Positions 18,182 to 28,118 of a stretch of 64,000 bases of DNA are shown piece by piece (positions within the stretch are counted from its first letter, which is position 1; the number at the start of each line of letters is the position of its first letter). This stretch comes from Bacteroidetes bacterium GWF2_40_14 (GTDB lineage: Bacteria > Bacteroidota > Bacteroidia > Bacteroidales > UBA932). The DNA lies in contig MEOK01000005.1 of NCBI GenBank assembly GCA_001769195.1, forward strand, positions 62,001 to 126,000. The letters are read 5' to 3'. The notes beneath the pieces are model-generated. The model did not search any database. It saw nothing but the letters and a program-made list of their open reading frames with translations, and had not been told where the DNA came from. Both the position numbers and the translations under genes were made by a program.

Positions 18182-21016
18182 TTAGCGGGAGGCCTCCTCC
18201 ACCAGATACATTATTGAGGAGAATGTTATTCCGCTGTGATTTGACAGCCCTATCTCGCATGTGCGAGATGTGGCATAGCCCTCTATACAACCGGTGCTCT
18301 GCTCTTTGATGAATCTCAGTCCGTGCTGGTTAAGCTTAGGCAGCAAAAAGCCTCTGTCGCCTGCAAAGCCACAACAGTTGCTATCTATTACAACCACCTC
18401 TTTTGCACACTTGCGGGCGATTGCTTCTATAGCACCATCTACCTCCATTTTTTTGGCGCTGCAAACTGCAAATACTGCAACCTTCTTGTCTAGTTGCCTT
18501 ATATTAAGCCTGTCCATTAGTTTGTCCTGAATGAACTCAGCAGGTTCATAAAGCTTAAGACGCTCTCCCATGTTGGTCTTCATAGTATACAGGCACGGAC
18601 TCATATCGCAAAGGATAGGGTATTTTCCATCTTCCGAAGCCTCCCTGAGTGCTGCTTCAAGCTTTTCTGATGCCTGTCTGCCTGCCTCTACAAAGCCTTT
18701 GCTGGAGAATGCCATTCCACAACAGAGTGAGTTCAGATTATTCGGATAGATAATGTCATATCCAGCTCTTTTGAGAAGCTTCTCTGTGAGCTGTGTCATC
18801 TCCGGAGAGTCGCTGTAATCCCGGGCAACACCCATCCCTCTTGTAATGCATGAAGGAAAATAGACGACTTTATCTGTTGTACCGATTTCTGCTGATTGAG
18901 AAGGTGTTCCATGTTTTGTTGTAAGTAATTTTTTTGCACCCTTTGGAAAATGTTCATTCCAGAGAGGCACCAGACCCCCTGATAACTTATGAAATGCAGT
19001 TGCCAGAGCTCCGAAAACTCTTTTGCCCATGATTAGTCTGATGTAGAAGAAGAGGCTCAGACCTGCTCTCATACCTGCAGTGACAGTTGCCATATTGTTA
19101 GACAGGTAGGTTGCAATCTTCTCACTCCTTTGCGAATGTCCCTCGTGTCTGAGCTCCTTAACAAGTTTTCCTGTATCAATCTTTACCGGGCACTTCAGGT
19201 AACAGAGACTGTCTGTGGCGCATGTTGCAAGACCGGCGTATTTGTATAGATTATGAAGCTCTGCTGCCCTGTGAGGCTCCTCACCTGACAACCTCAGCCT
19301 CTCCATCTCCCTGAAGGCTACAATCCGCTGCCTCGGAGAGAGTGTGAACCCTTCAGACACACAAGTACCTTCACAGAATCCGCATTCCATGCACTTGTCG
19401 GCAGATTCTCTTATAGAAGCCATCGGTTTGAAGTTCTTCAGATGAATCTTGCTGTCATTGTTAAGGATAACACCCGGGTTCAGGATTCCTTTTGGGTCAA
19501 AAATATCCTTTATCTCCTTCATTAGTTCAAATGCTCTCGCTCCCCACTCCTTTTCTACATACGGAGCCATGTTTCTGCCGGTACCGTGTTCTGCCTTGAG
19601 TGATCCGTCGTACTTGTCCACTACCATATCAGCTATGTCGTCCATGAAGTTGCTGTATCTGTCAATTTCTGTCTGGTTATTGAAGTCAGGATTGAATACG
19701 AAGTGAAGATTCCCCTCGAGTGCGTGGCCAAATATTACAGCTTCTGTATAACCATGTTTTGCAAATAATTCTTGCAGATCAAGTGTTGCAGATGCCAATT
19801 TTGGCATTGGAAAGCATACATCCTCAATTATAGCAGTTTTGCCGCTTTTTCTCATTCCGGCAACAGTAGGGAATGTCTCTTTCCTTATTTTCCAGAGTAT
19901 CGACTGTTCTTTATTGTTGGTTGTAAAGTTTAAAGGGAGTTCTGTTTGAACTGCCTCTATACTTTTTGAAATAAGACCTGTATTTAGTGATAATTGTTCT
20001 CTGCTTTCTGCTCTTGTCTCTATTAAAAGAGCAGATGCTTTTTCTGAAATAGTTTTTAGATATATTGGTGCTTCCTTTGTTGAGTCTACTGAACGGAGGG
20101 CAGCCCTGTCCATCAGCTCAACAGCCGATACAGGTTGGGTTTTAAGAATCTGAACAGCCTTGCATGCCGATTCAATATTTGGATAAATAGCCAGTGCAAG
20201 AGCCTTGTGGGGATGTTCAACCACGGTATTGTATGTAATGTCCGATATAAAGGCAAGAGTACCTTCAGAACCAATCATAAGGTGCTTTAGAATGTCAATT
20301 CCATTGCTGAAGTCAGTCAGTGCATTAAGACTGTATCCGGTTGTATTTTTGATTTTAAATTTATGTATTATCTTTTCATTCAGAGCCTTATCTGCTTGAA
20401 CTTCTGCAGCCATTCTCTCAAGCCTCTCCAGTAGTATTCTGTTATTCTTTATAAAAGAGTCGCAACTCTCCTTGCTTGCTGTGTCCAGAATTGTGCCATC
20501 AGAAAGTATCACTCTTATATCAGCCAGTGTCTTATATGAATTCTCAGATGTGCCGCAGCACATGCCGCTAGCATTGTTTGCTGCAATTCCTCCAATCATT
20601 GCACTATCTATTGATGCGGGGTCGGGACCTATTTTTTTTCCGTATTTTGCAAGCCATCCGTTAGCCTGAAAACCTCTGAGCCCAACCTGTAGTCTTATTT
20701 TGGCGCCATTGTCGAGAATCTCGTGTTTTTGCCATCCATGTGTGGCTATAACAAGTACGGAATCGCTTATAGACTGTCCGGAAAGCGATGTTCCTGCTGC
20801 TCTGAAAGTTATTGGAATGGATAGTTTGTCGGCCTTTTTAATAACATGTTGTAACTCATCTTCTGATTGAACCTTGACAATAAGTTTAGGTATCAGTCTG
20901 TAGAATGAGGCGTCTGTGCCAAATGCCAGTGTGCTGAGAGAGTCATGAAGTAACCTCTCTTTAGGAATCAATTGTGAGAGCCCGTCATAGAGCTCTTTGT
21001 ATTTTCCTGTAATCAT
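18182..21016 (-). CDS. FAD-linked oxidase fused to Fe-S/CCG domains, D-lactate-dehydrogenase-like
   Basis: This 944-residue protein joins a GlcD-like half with a GlcF-like half. Residues about 35-210 are the FAD-binding PCMH domain (FRAAGTSLSGQS; GPDPASIDSAMIGGIAANNASG). Residues about 215-510 are the FAD-oxidase C-terminal domain, with EHGTGRNMAPYVE near the end. Two ferredoxin-type Cys clusters follow (CMECGFCEGTC near 539; CATDSLCYLKCP near 599). Then come two CCG-type cysteine regions (FPSC...SLCCGMAF near 722-765 and AVCSAKK...SNCCGFAG near 860-900). Such fusions oxidise D-lactate or a related 2-hydroxyacid and pass electrons to quinone, which fits the adjacent menaquinone gene. It overlaps the upstream thioredoxin-like gene by ATGA. 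Confidence 0.88.
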   Translation of the reverse strand: MITGKYKELYDGLSQLIPKERLLHDSLSTLAFGTDASFYRLIPKLIVKVQSEDELQHVIKKADKLSIPITFRAAGTSLSGQSISDSVLVIATHGWQKHEILDNGAKIRLQVGLRGFQANGWLAKYGKKIGPDPASIDSAMIGGIAANNASGMCCGTSENSYKTLADIRVILSDGTILDTASKESCDSFIKNNRILLERLERMAAEVQADKALNEKIIHKFKIKNTTGYSLNALTDFSNGIDILKHLMIGSEGTLAFISDITYNTVVEHPHKALALAIYPNIESACKAVQILKTQPVSAVELMDRAALRSVDSTKEAPIYLKTISEKASALLIETRAESREQLSLNTGLISKSIEAVQTELPLNFTTNNKEQSILWKIRKETFPTVAGMRKSGKTAIIEDVCFPMPKLASATLDLQELFAKHGYTEAVIFGHALEGNLHFVFNPDFNNQTEIDRYSNFMDDIADMVVDKYDGSLKAEHGTGRNMAPYVEKEWGARAFELMKEIKDIFDPKGILNPGVILNNDSKIHLKNFKPMASIRESADKCMECGFCEGTCVSEGFTLSPRQRIVAFREMERLRLSGEEPHRAAELHNLYKYAGLATCATDSLCYLKCPVKIDTGKLVKELRHEGHSQRSEKIATYLSNNMATVTAGMRAGLSLFFYIRLIMGKRVFGALATAFHKLSGGLVPLWNEHFPKGAKKLLTTKHGTPSQSAEIGTTDKVVYFPSCITRGMGVARDYSDSPEMTQLTEKLLKRAGYDIIYPNNLNSLCCGMAFSSKGFVEAGRQASEKLEAALREASEDGKYPILCDMSPCLYTMKTNMGERLKLYEPAEFIQDKLMDRLNIRQLDKKVAVFAVCSAKKMEVDGAIEAIARKCAKEVVVIDSNCCGFAGDRGFLLPKLNQHGLRFIKEQSTGCIEGYATSRTCEIGLSNHSGITFSSIMYLVEEASR

Positions 21017-22545
21017 TTTACCAGTTGTGTCAGGGTTATTGTATTAATGCTCTTTGCTATTATTTTTCTTTCATTGTCAAGAAGGTAGATCATTGGGACC
21101 TCCTGTGTCTGGAATTTGTAATACAGTTCCAGTTGCTGATCTTCACCTATACGATAGGAGGGCCAGGGATATTTGTTCTTTTTAAGATATCTTGCAAAAA
21201 ATGCAAAATCGCTTGTGACATCTATGGCAACTATTGTTGCCCCTTTCCTTTTTAACGATTTCGATATCTTCTTTAGTTCATAGGAAAACGGTTTGCAGAT
21301 AGTGCAGTCCGGGCTGTAAAAATAGATAACGGTATACTTTGATTTTATGCTTCCCAGAGAAAACTGATTGTTCCTGATATCGTAAACAGTCAAGTCATTT
21401 GCAACAGATCCTACCCGGTTGTTTTTTATCCTGCCAACCATTTTTGGGACATAATCCTCTGGTATACTTTTGTCCCACCACAGATTTGCCTTAGGTATTA
21501 TATAATTTTCTGCCAGATAAATGGCCGCACTTTCATAAGGTTCCGATGCTGCCCTCCACAGCTTTTCAAACAGCTGGTAGAAAATTGAAGTATATGTTTC
21601 ATTGTTGTTGCTTCCTGCTGACCTTTCAAATAAGGGTGTAAATGCTGATTTTAACTCTATACTGTCTTCTAAGTTAAAGTTCATCAGATATTTATCCAGA
21701 AACTGATTGATGTTTTTTTCTAGATTTTCCCTTGCTGCTATCTCTGTTTTTAATAATTGTTCCAGAGCCTGGCTGTCCAGATTTCTCCCTATGATTACCT
21801 TTCGTTTGTCCAGAAGGAACAACTGAGGAGTTTTAAGTACATTGTAGAGCTTGTGAAAGTTCGATTCAAAATTCTGATCCCAAACAAAGTTCCAGTTTTT
21901 ACAGGATTCAGAAACAGGAAACTCCTGCTTTACAAATTTCGCAAAATTTTCTCTGTTAGATTCTGTATATACCGCATAAACACTTAGTCCGGAATCTTCA
22001 TATTTACGGGCAATTTCCTTTATTGCCGGAAGCTCCTTTTTACATGTCGGACACTGATCGTCATAAAACCACACAAGAGTATATTCTGTTTGCATGTTCC
22101 TCAATGAGACAGTGTTGCCATTAAGATCCTTAAGGTTAAGCTCAGGCGCGTCCATCCCAATTAGGGAACTCTCATTAAATTCGACAAAAATCTGAAGTCC
22201 TATGAATCCGACCTTATCCGGCCATGCAAGCTTTTTGTTCAGATAGTAATTTTTTGCAATATGTATGGCTACGCTCTCCATTCCCATAAGTTTGGAGCTG
22301 TAGAATTTCTCAAAAAGATATTGTGCTATATGAGACTTGATTAACGAGTCCTTACTGAATGATATTAGATAGTCGCAAGATTTGATAAGAGAGTCTCTGT
22401 GCATGGGAGTCATGGAGAGATAATTATCTATATATCCATCAAGCTTAATTATGTTAGAGTTGTTCTGTGCCGGATTTTTGTCCTGTCCGGAAAGTGAGCC
22501 CAAGATAAAAATAAACAGGTAAATAATTGTTCCCCTCTTAAACAT
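21013..22545 (-). CDS. Exported protein with two tandem TlpA-like thioredoxin domains
   Basis: This 510-residue protein starts with a signal peptide (about 1-20) and acts in the periplasm or at the outer membrane. A helical N-terminal region (about 35-125) precedes a first thioredoxin domain with C165-P-T-C168 and the cis-Pro segment LKTPQLFLLD (about 237-246). A second helical region (about 275-365) is followed by a second domain with C414-T-I-C417 and QEVPMIYLLD near the C-terminus. The two halves are laid out alike, suggesting internal duplication. The family reduces or isomerises disulfides in exported proteins. Its stop overlaps the start of the FAD/Fe-S gene, and it starts 4 bases after coaD. 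Redox partner unknown. Confidence 0.82.
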   Translation of the reverse strand: MFKRGTIIYLFIFILGSLSGQDKNPAQNNSNIIKLDGYIDNYLSMTPMHRDSLIKSCDYLISFSKDSLIKSHIAQYLFEKFYSSKLMGMESVAIHIAKNYYLNKKLAWPDKVGFIGLQIFVEFNESSLIGMDAPELNLKDLNGNTVSLRNMQTEYTLVWFYDDQCPTCKKELPAIKEIARKYEDSGLSVYAVYTESNRENFAKFVKQEFPVSESCKNWNFVWDQNFESNFHKLYNVLKTPQLFLLDKRKVIIGRNLDSQALEQLLKTEIAARENLEKNINQFLDKYLMNFNLEDSIELKSAFTPLFERSAGSNNNETYTSIFYQLFEKLWRAASEPYESAAIYLAENYIIPKANLWWDKSIPEDYVPKMVGRIKNNRVGSVANDLTVYDIRNNQFSLGSIKSKYTVIYFYSPDCTICKPFSYELKKISKSLKRKGATIVAIDVTSDFAFFARYLKKNKYPWPSYRIGEDQQLELYYKFQTQEVPMIYLLDNERKIIAKSINTITLTQLVK

Positions 22546-22549
22546 TAAC

Positions 22550-23026
22550 TTATACGTTTTTTTTGTAATCAGATATCCTTAAGGAAGCCGGCATGAATGA
22601 ACTAGCATCTCCACCGTTAAGTAGCACATCCCGTACCACAGTTGACGATATAAATGAGTATTCGTGTCCCGATGGAATAAAGACAGTTAATATATCAGGT
22701 GACATTTTTGCGTTCGCCTGAGCTACAACTCTCTCAAGTTCAAAATCTGTAGTTGTTCTTAAACCTCTTATAATAAAGTTTATATCCATTTTTTTACAGA
22801 ATTCGATAGTAAGACCGGTGTAACTGCAAACAACTACATTATCCATCCCTTTAACAGATGCTTCAATTATTCTTATCCTCTCCTCAATAGGGAAAAATCC
22901 CCTCTTCTGAACATTATTGCCAACGGCAATCACAACCTTGTCAAAAAGTTTAAGGGCAGAGTGAAGAACATCCAGATGTCCTAATGTAAATGGATCAAAC
23001 GATCCGGGGAAAATTGCTGTTTTCAT
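22550..23026 (-). CDS. coaD: Phosphopantetheine adenylyltransferase
   Basis: This enzyme adenylates 4'-phosphopantetheine to dephospho-CoA, the fourth step of coenzyme A synthesis. I choose the ATG at 23026, giving 158 residues and the family's normal N-terminus (MKTAIFPGSFDPFTLGHLD). An ATG at 23044 would add six residues and overlap dapF by eight bases. Visible motifs are the nucleotidyltransferase site PGSFDPFTLGH, RGLRTTTDFELE for pantetheine binding, and ISSTVVRDV near the C-terminus. It sits between dapF and the thioredoxin gene within the same minus-strand operon. Confidence 0.94.
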   Translation of the reverse strand: MKTAIFPGSFDPFTLGHLDVLHSALKLFDKVVIAVGNNVQKRGFFPIEERIRIIEASVKGMDNVVVCSYTGLTIEFCKKMDINFIIRGLRTTTDFELERVVAQANAKMSPDILTVFIPSGHEYSFISSTVVRDVLLNGGDASSFMPASLRISDYKKNV

Positions 23027-23036
23027 CATTTTTGTT

Positions 23037-23885
23037 TTATACATCTATCTCACATGAGAACACGAATGTTGCAGGACCAATAAGCTTTATATCGGTATAT
23101 CTGTCGTTTCCTGTGTATTTGAACCTTACTTCGAGCAGATCTCCCAGTGTCTGAATTTTTGTTCTTACCGTTTCTGGTATTGGTGGATTGTCTTTACCAA
23201 GAGTCTGATTGGTTTTCTGAACGATTTTATGAAAAGCGATTGCACTAGCTGTAACCCCCGTTCCGCATGCGTATGTCTCATCTTCTACGCCCCTCTCGTA
23301 TGTTCTCACAGACAAGTCAACATATTCGGGAATTGATACCCTGCCCCAGTATCCTTGAACGAAGTTCACATTTGTGCCACCAGGAAAATGGGGGTGATGC
23401 CGCCACAGCTTTCCCTCTTCATTAACATTGATATCCTTAAGGTTTTCAACAAAAATCACAAGGTGTGGTGAGCCGGTATTCAGAAAATAACTTTTAGGAG
23501 AATACTCTTTTATATCGGTTACATCAATAATTCCCAACTCTACTGTGCACCTTTTATCTGAATAATCCAGAATTTTGGCATTGTGCAAGCCGTCAATGGC
23601 CTCAAATTCGTATTTTTTAATACCCTTATGTGCAGCAAATGCAACCAGACACCTTCCTCCGTTTCCGCACATTGTTCCCTCTCCACCGTCAGAATTGAAA
23701 TATCGCATGGAAAAATCGTGACCCTTGCTTGATCCAAGCAACATCAATCCGTCGCCCCCTATTCCAAAACGACGGTCACACAGAAGTTTTATCTGCTCTT
23801 TTGATAACTCAAGATTTACTTTGCGATTGTCAATAATAACAAAGTCGTTACCGGCTCCCTGATATTTAAATGCTTGTATTTTCAT
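23037..23885 (-). CDS. dapF: Diaminopimelate epimerase
   Basis: This 282-residue cytoplasmic enzyme converts LL- to meso-diaminopimelate for lysine and peptidoglycan synthesis. It has both catalytic cysteines in their conserved contexts: C73 in MCGNGGRC and C207 in ACGTGVTAS. GAGNDF at the N-terminus and the NTGSPH segment (about 136-141) are also typical. The length is normal. It starts 20 bases before the end of the lpxB fusion gene, so the two reading frames overlap, and it is followed closely by coaD. Confidence 0.95.
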   Translation of the reverse strand: MKIQAFKYQGAGNDFVIIDNRKVNLELSKEQIKLLCDRRFGIGGDGLMLLGSSKGHDFSMRYFNSDGGEGTMCGNGGRCLVAFAAHKGIKKYEFEAIDGLHNAKILDYSDKRCTVELGIIDVTDIKEYSPKSYFLNTGSPHLVIFVENLKDINVNEEGKLWRHHPHFPGGTNVNFVQGYWGRVSIPEYVDLSVRTYERGVEDETYACGTGVTASAIAFHKIVQKTNQTLGKDNPPIPETVRTKIQTLGDLLEVRFKYTGNDRYTDIKLIGPATFVFSCEIDV

Positions 23886-25545
23886 TGGTGATAAAATTAT
23901 TTATATCATTGCCAAACAAATTATTATCTATGTTTTCATAAGCTTTTTCCAGATTTAGGAGAAAACTTTTTTTGTCTATTCCGATATTAAAACCGGTAAG
24001 CCTGTTTTGAGCTCCCAATACCCTGTGACATGGAACAACTATAAGCAAAGGGTTCATCTTGCACGCATTTCCTACTGCCCTGTTTGCATCCTTCGAGTTA
24101 ATGAGGCTTGCAACCTCTCCGTATGTACGTATTTTTCCGTATGGAATTCTGGCCAGCTCTTCCCATACCCGCTTCTGGAATTTTGTGCCTTCTGGTTTTA
24201 CAGGAAGATCAAACACTCTGCGTTTTTCAGAGAAGTACTCGTCAAGCTGCTTTGCTGTTTCTATGAGAATTGGATGGTTGCCTCTATCTTTTCCGGCATT
24301 GCTGCCAAGTGCCTCCTTTTCCTCTTGCGATATGTATTTTATCTCTACAAGAGCTTCAGAATCACATATCAATTTAAGCGTGCCAAGCGGGCTTTCATAA
24401 ATTCTGCTGTACCGTTCCGCATCAATCATCCCCTTAAGTTCTTCCACCATAGATATCGCAACTCTCTCAGATGCACCTGCTCCGCCAAGCAGGCTCTTCA
24501 ACTTCTGATATTTCAGTATAATCTTTTCTCTCTCTTTCTCCTTCAGTATCTTTTTAAGCTCAGTTGTGATATTTTCAGGAGAGCAGTTATTTTGAAGGAG
24601 CTCTTTGACAACCGGCTGGTCAAAGATAAGATTAACCAGGCTGGCATATTTCACCTTAACCAGCAACCTTACTATCAGAGAACTTATTAGGCTTCCTCCA
24701 TAACATACAATCTGTGGAGTATCGAGAAGTGCCGCTTCCAGACTTGCAGTGCCGGAGCATAACACAGCAGCCTTCGAATGCCTCATAATAGAGTAGGTCT
24801 CGCCAAAGAGCAGTGTAAGGTTTGAATTTCTCAAATATTTCTCATAGTCCTTCAGCTCCATAGAGGGAGCACCGGCCAGAACAAACTGATATTCATTGAA
24901 CTTTTCCTCCAACTTAATAAATTTTGGCATCAGATAATTTATCTCTGAGTGTCTGCTGCCTGCGAGCAAGGCAATAATTGGTCTTTCGTCAAGATTGTTT
25001 CTTTTGCGGAACTCATCAATAGACTCGTTCAGGCAAGGATGTGCAGATATGCTGTCCAATAGAGGATTACCATTGTAGATTGCCATCATTCCCTGTCTCT
25101 TGAAATACTCTACTTCAAAAGGAAATATTATGAAAAGCCTGTCGACATCTCTTTTTAAATTTTTGAGTCTTCCCTCTTTCCATGCCCATACAGTGGGAGA
25201 AATATAAAAGAATACTCTTAATCCCTTGTCTTTTGCAAATTTAGCTATCCTGAAATTAAACCCGGGATAATCAATAAGAATGACAACATCAGGCTGATAA
25301 TCAAGAATATCCTCCTTGCACAATTTCAGGTTTTCAAATATCGGACGCAGTTTCCTGACAACCTCCACAAAACCCATTACAGCTGTATCCTTGTAGTGTT
25401 TAACCATTTCTCCTCCAACGGAGGCCATGAGATTACCTCCCCAAAACCTGAATTCGGCCCGGGGGTCAGCCACCAATAGTCCCTTCATAAGGTTTGACCC
25501 ATGAAGATCGCCGGAGGCTTCACCTGCAATGATGTAATACTTCAT
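23866..25545 (-). CDS. lpxB-ogt: Fusion protein: lipid-A-disaccharide synthase plus O6-methylguanine-DNA methyltransferase
   Basis: One uninterrupted frame of 559 residues joins two unrelated enzymes. Residues 1 to about 372 are LpxB (GEASGDLHGS near 8-17; ISPTVWAWKEGR; LAGSRHSEI; SGTASLEAALLDTP), which makes the lipid A disaccharide on the inner membrane face. Residues 373-559 are an Ogt/MGMT domain: IYESPLGTL, then FQKRVWEELARIPYGKIRTYGEVA, and acceptor C506 in VVPCHRVLG. The junction reads EELKG then M373-IDAERY, as if the two genes once abutted and the lpxB stop codon was lost. A separate start at M373 (24429) cannot be excluded. The C-terminus has an extra ~25-residue tail and overlaps dapF. 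It starts 4 bases after surE. Confidence 0.88.
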   Translation of the reverse strand: MKYYIIAGEASGDLHGSNLMKGLLVADPRAEFRFWGGNLMASVGGEMVKHYKDTAVMGFVEVVRKLRPIFENLKLCKEDILDYQPDVVILIDYPGFNFRIAKFAKDKGLRVFFYISPTVWAWKEGRLKNLKRDVDRLFIIFPFEVEYFKRQGMMAIYNGNPLLDSISAHPCLNESIDEFRKRNNLDERPIIALLAGSRHSEINYLMPKFIKLEEKFNEYQFVLAGAPSMELKDYEKYLRNSNLTLLFGETYSIMRHSKAAVLCSGTASLEAALLDTPQIVCYGGSLISSLIVRLLVKVKYASLVNLIFDQPVVKELLQNNCSPENITTELKKILKEKEREKIILKYQKLKSLLGGAGASERVAISMVEELKGMIDAERYSRIYESPLGTLKLICDSEALVEIKYISQEEKEALGSNAGKDRGNHPILIETAKQLDEYFSEKRRVFDLPVKPEGTKFQKRVWEELARIPYGKIRTYGEVASLINSKDANRAVGNACKMNPLLIVVPCHRVLGAQNRLTGFNIGIDKKSFLLNLEKAYENIDNNLFGNDINNFITNENTSI

Positions 25546-25549
25546 ATTA

Positions 25550-26326
25550 TTATAATTTCCAGATAGATTCCAGCCTTTTAAGTTCCTGATAATCTGTTGT
25601 GTCTATTTTATGGGGAACTATACTTACATATCCCTCCTCAACTGCATTATAATCAGATCCTACCTCGTCAGGCTCCAGGTTGTAAAACTCGCCAGTCATC
25701 CAGTAGTAGTTGAATCCATAAGGATCTGTCCGGGCCTCAAATTCTTTTATCCATTGTCCTTTTCCCTGATGTGAAAACTTGATGCCTTTAACCTCATCTA
25801 TCTCTATTGCCGGGATGTTGACGTTCAGATATATGTTTGGTTTTACTGGTTCCTTGAGAAACTGTTCCAGTATTTTTCTGCCAAAATGAACTGCTGTGGA
25901 AAAATCTGCTGAAGGATTGTGAGTGCACAGAGAAAAACCTATTGATGGAATCCCATAAACTGTTCCTTCTGATGCTGCTCCAAGTGTGCCGGAGTACAAG
26001 GAGGCGATGGATGCGTTTGATCCATGATTTATGCCTGAAACAAGCAAATCGGGCATTTCATTCAAAAAAAGCTGATTCATGGCCATCTTGACACAATCAG
26101 CAGGTGTTCCTGAACAGGCAAATACTTTAAGTCCTTCTTCATTTCTGAGTTCGGTCAACCTAAGGGGTTTGCCTATTGTCAAAGCTGCCGACATACCTGA
26201 TTGTGCCTCAAAGGGTGCAACTACAGTAAGTTCTCCATAAGGTCTCATCATCTCTATAAGGGCAGATATACCTTTTGATTTTACACCGTCATCGTTGGTT
26301 ATCAGAATTTTCTTTCCTGTGCTCAT
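25550..26326 (-). CDS. surE: 5'-nucleotidase SurE
   Basis: This 258-residue enzyme dephosphorylates nucleoside 5'-monophosphates and acts in stationary-phase survival. The metal site is clear: TNDDG (10-14), SGMSAALT (43-50) and SGINHGSNA (about 96-104), with the conserved YSGTLGAASEG helix following. Length is typical. It is the first gene of the tight minus-strand operon that runs to the ubiD-like gene at 16426. Its upstream region is shared with the divergent GAPDH gene. Confidence 0.94.
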   Translation of the reverse strand: MSTGKKILITNDDGVKSKGISALIEMMRPYGELTVVAPFEAQSGMSAALTIGKPLRLTELRNEEGLKVFACSGTPADCVKMAMNQLFLNEMPDLLVSGINHGSNASIASLYSGTLGAASEGTVYGIPSIGFSLCTHNPSADFSTAVHFGRKILEQFLKEPVKPNIYLNVNIPAIEIDEVKGIKFSHQGKGQWIKEFEARTDPYGFNYYWMTGEFYNLEPDEVGSDYNAVEEGYVSIVPHKIDTTDYQELKRLESIWKL

Positions 26327-26346
26327 TTTTGCTTATTTACACTTAA

Positions 26347-27450
<1,104 letters not shown>

Positions 27451-27494
27451 TTTCAATAAGAGAATAACTGGCAGGCGTTAGCCTTCCGATATTT

Positions 27495-27523
27495 AAAACC
27501 ACCCTTTCCGGGTGGTTTTTTTT
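27495..27523 (+). terminator. Rho-independent terminator after GAPDH
   Basis: The stem CCACCC (27499-27504) pairs with GGGTGG (27510-27515) across a 5-base loop, extended by flanking A-T pairs and followed by eight T residues. It ends the GAPDH transcript. Confidence 0.92.
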
Positions 27524-28069
27524 CGTGGGTACAAAAGAACAGTTTTTATCTGTTGAAGTTTCCCATATGTGCTAATCGGGGTACAAAATCTTTAAAAATA
27601 ACTCCGGAAAGTATGTTTCTGCAAGATTTACTACACACGTGAATTTCATATGTGTGATTTGTAAATATTTAAAAAATCGTCTGATAATCAGCATGATACA
27701 CATATGCCTGAATATGTGATATATAGCAGTGTTATTTACTGCTTCAACGATGTTTTTCCAAATTGACTAAAGCAATGTTACTTTGACTGTCCTGTTTTTA
27801 TCATAGTTTGAACTATTGTAAACTAAAAAGGCAAAAACACCTTCTTTCATACTGATTATGTTATACTTAACAATGTGGAAAACTTCAATTTTTATCTGCC
27901 AGTTGTTTTAAGATTTGTCTCATTATTAGTGTGTTACAACTTTGTTTTTCTGCCAAAATTTTGGAATTATTTTTAATAAGTCGCTCAAAATCTGAATTTT
28001 GTTAAAAGAACTGACAGATCATTTTGTTAATAGCACCTCATCCAAAGCTATTCTTATCTGCAAAACGAA
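27524..28069. other. Gene-free AT-rich intergenic region
   Basis: About 550 bases without a credible gene on either strand: short frames here lack family resemblance and are broken by stops. It begins right after the GAPDH terminator and ends at the promoter of the sensor-like gene. The only structure I see is a cluster of CACATATG-type motifs in its first third. A small RNA is possible, but I see no convincing promoter-terminator pair. Confidence 0.6.
27564..27718. promoter_or_regulatory. Cluster of CACATATG/CATATGTG motifs
   Basis: CATATGTG occurs at 27564-27571 and 27647-27654. CACACGTG lies at 27634-27641, CACATATG at 27699-27706 and AATATGTG at 27711-27718. The last two form a 7-bp inverted repeat (CACATAT-GCCTGA-ATATGTG). 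Repeated near-palindromes of one type within 155 bp could be regulator binding sites. This is a pattern observation with no known matching factor. Confidence 0.3.
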
Positions 28070-28101
28070 TTTGACGATGTAAACACTAATAAGTATATTT
28101 G
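28070..28101 (+). promoter_or_regulatory. Promoter TTTG-N20-TATATTTG for the sensor-trkH operon
   Basis: A -33 TTTG (28070-28073) and a -7 TATATTTG (28094-28101) are separated by exactly 20 bases, a full match to the Bacteroidetes housekeeping promoter. The ATG at 28119 lies 17 bases after the -7 box, so the 5' leader would be short. Confidence 0.8.
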
Positions 28102-28118
28102 CATAATAAACTAAAACT

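Noticed and set aside
24007-24690. 227-residue plus-strand frame antisense to lpxB-ogt
   Set aside because: No family resemblance, low-complexity composition, and it lies fully over a well-supported gene on the other strand.
27524-28118. Hidden small gene or riboswitch in the long intergenic gap
   Set aside because: No frame with family resemblance and no known riboswitch pattern is seen; only the motif cluster and the promoter are supportable.
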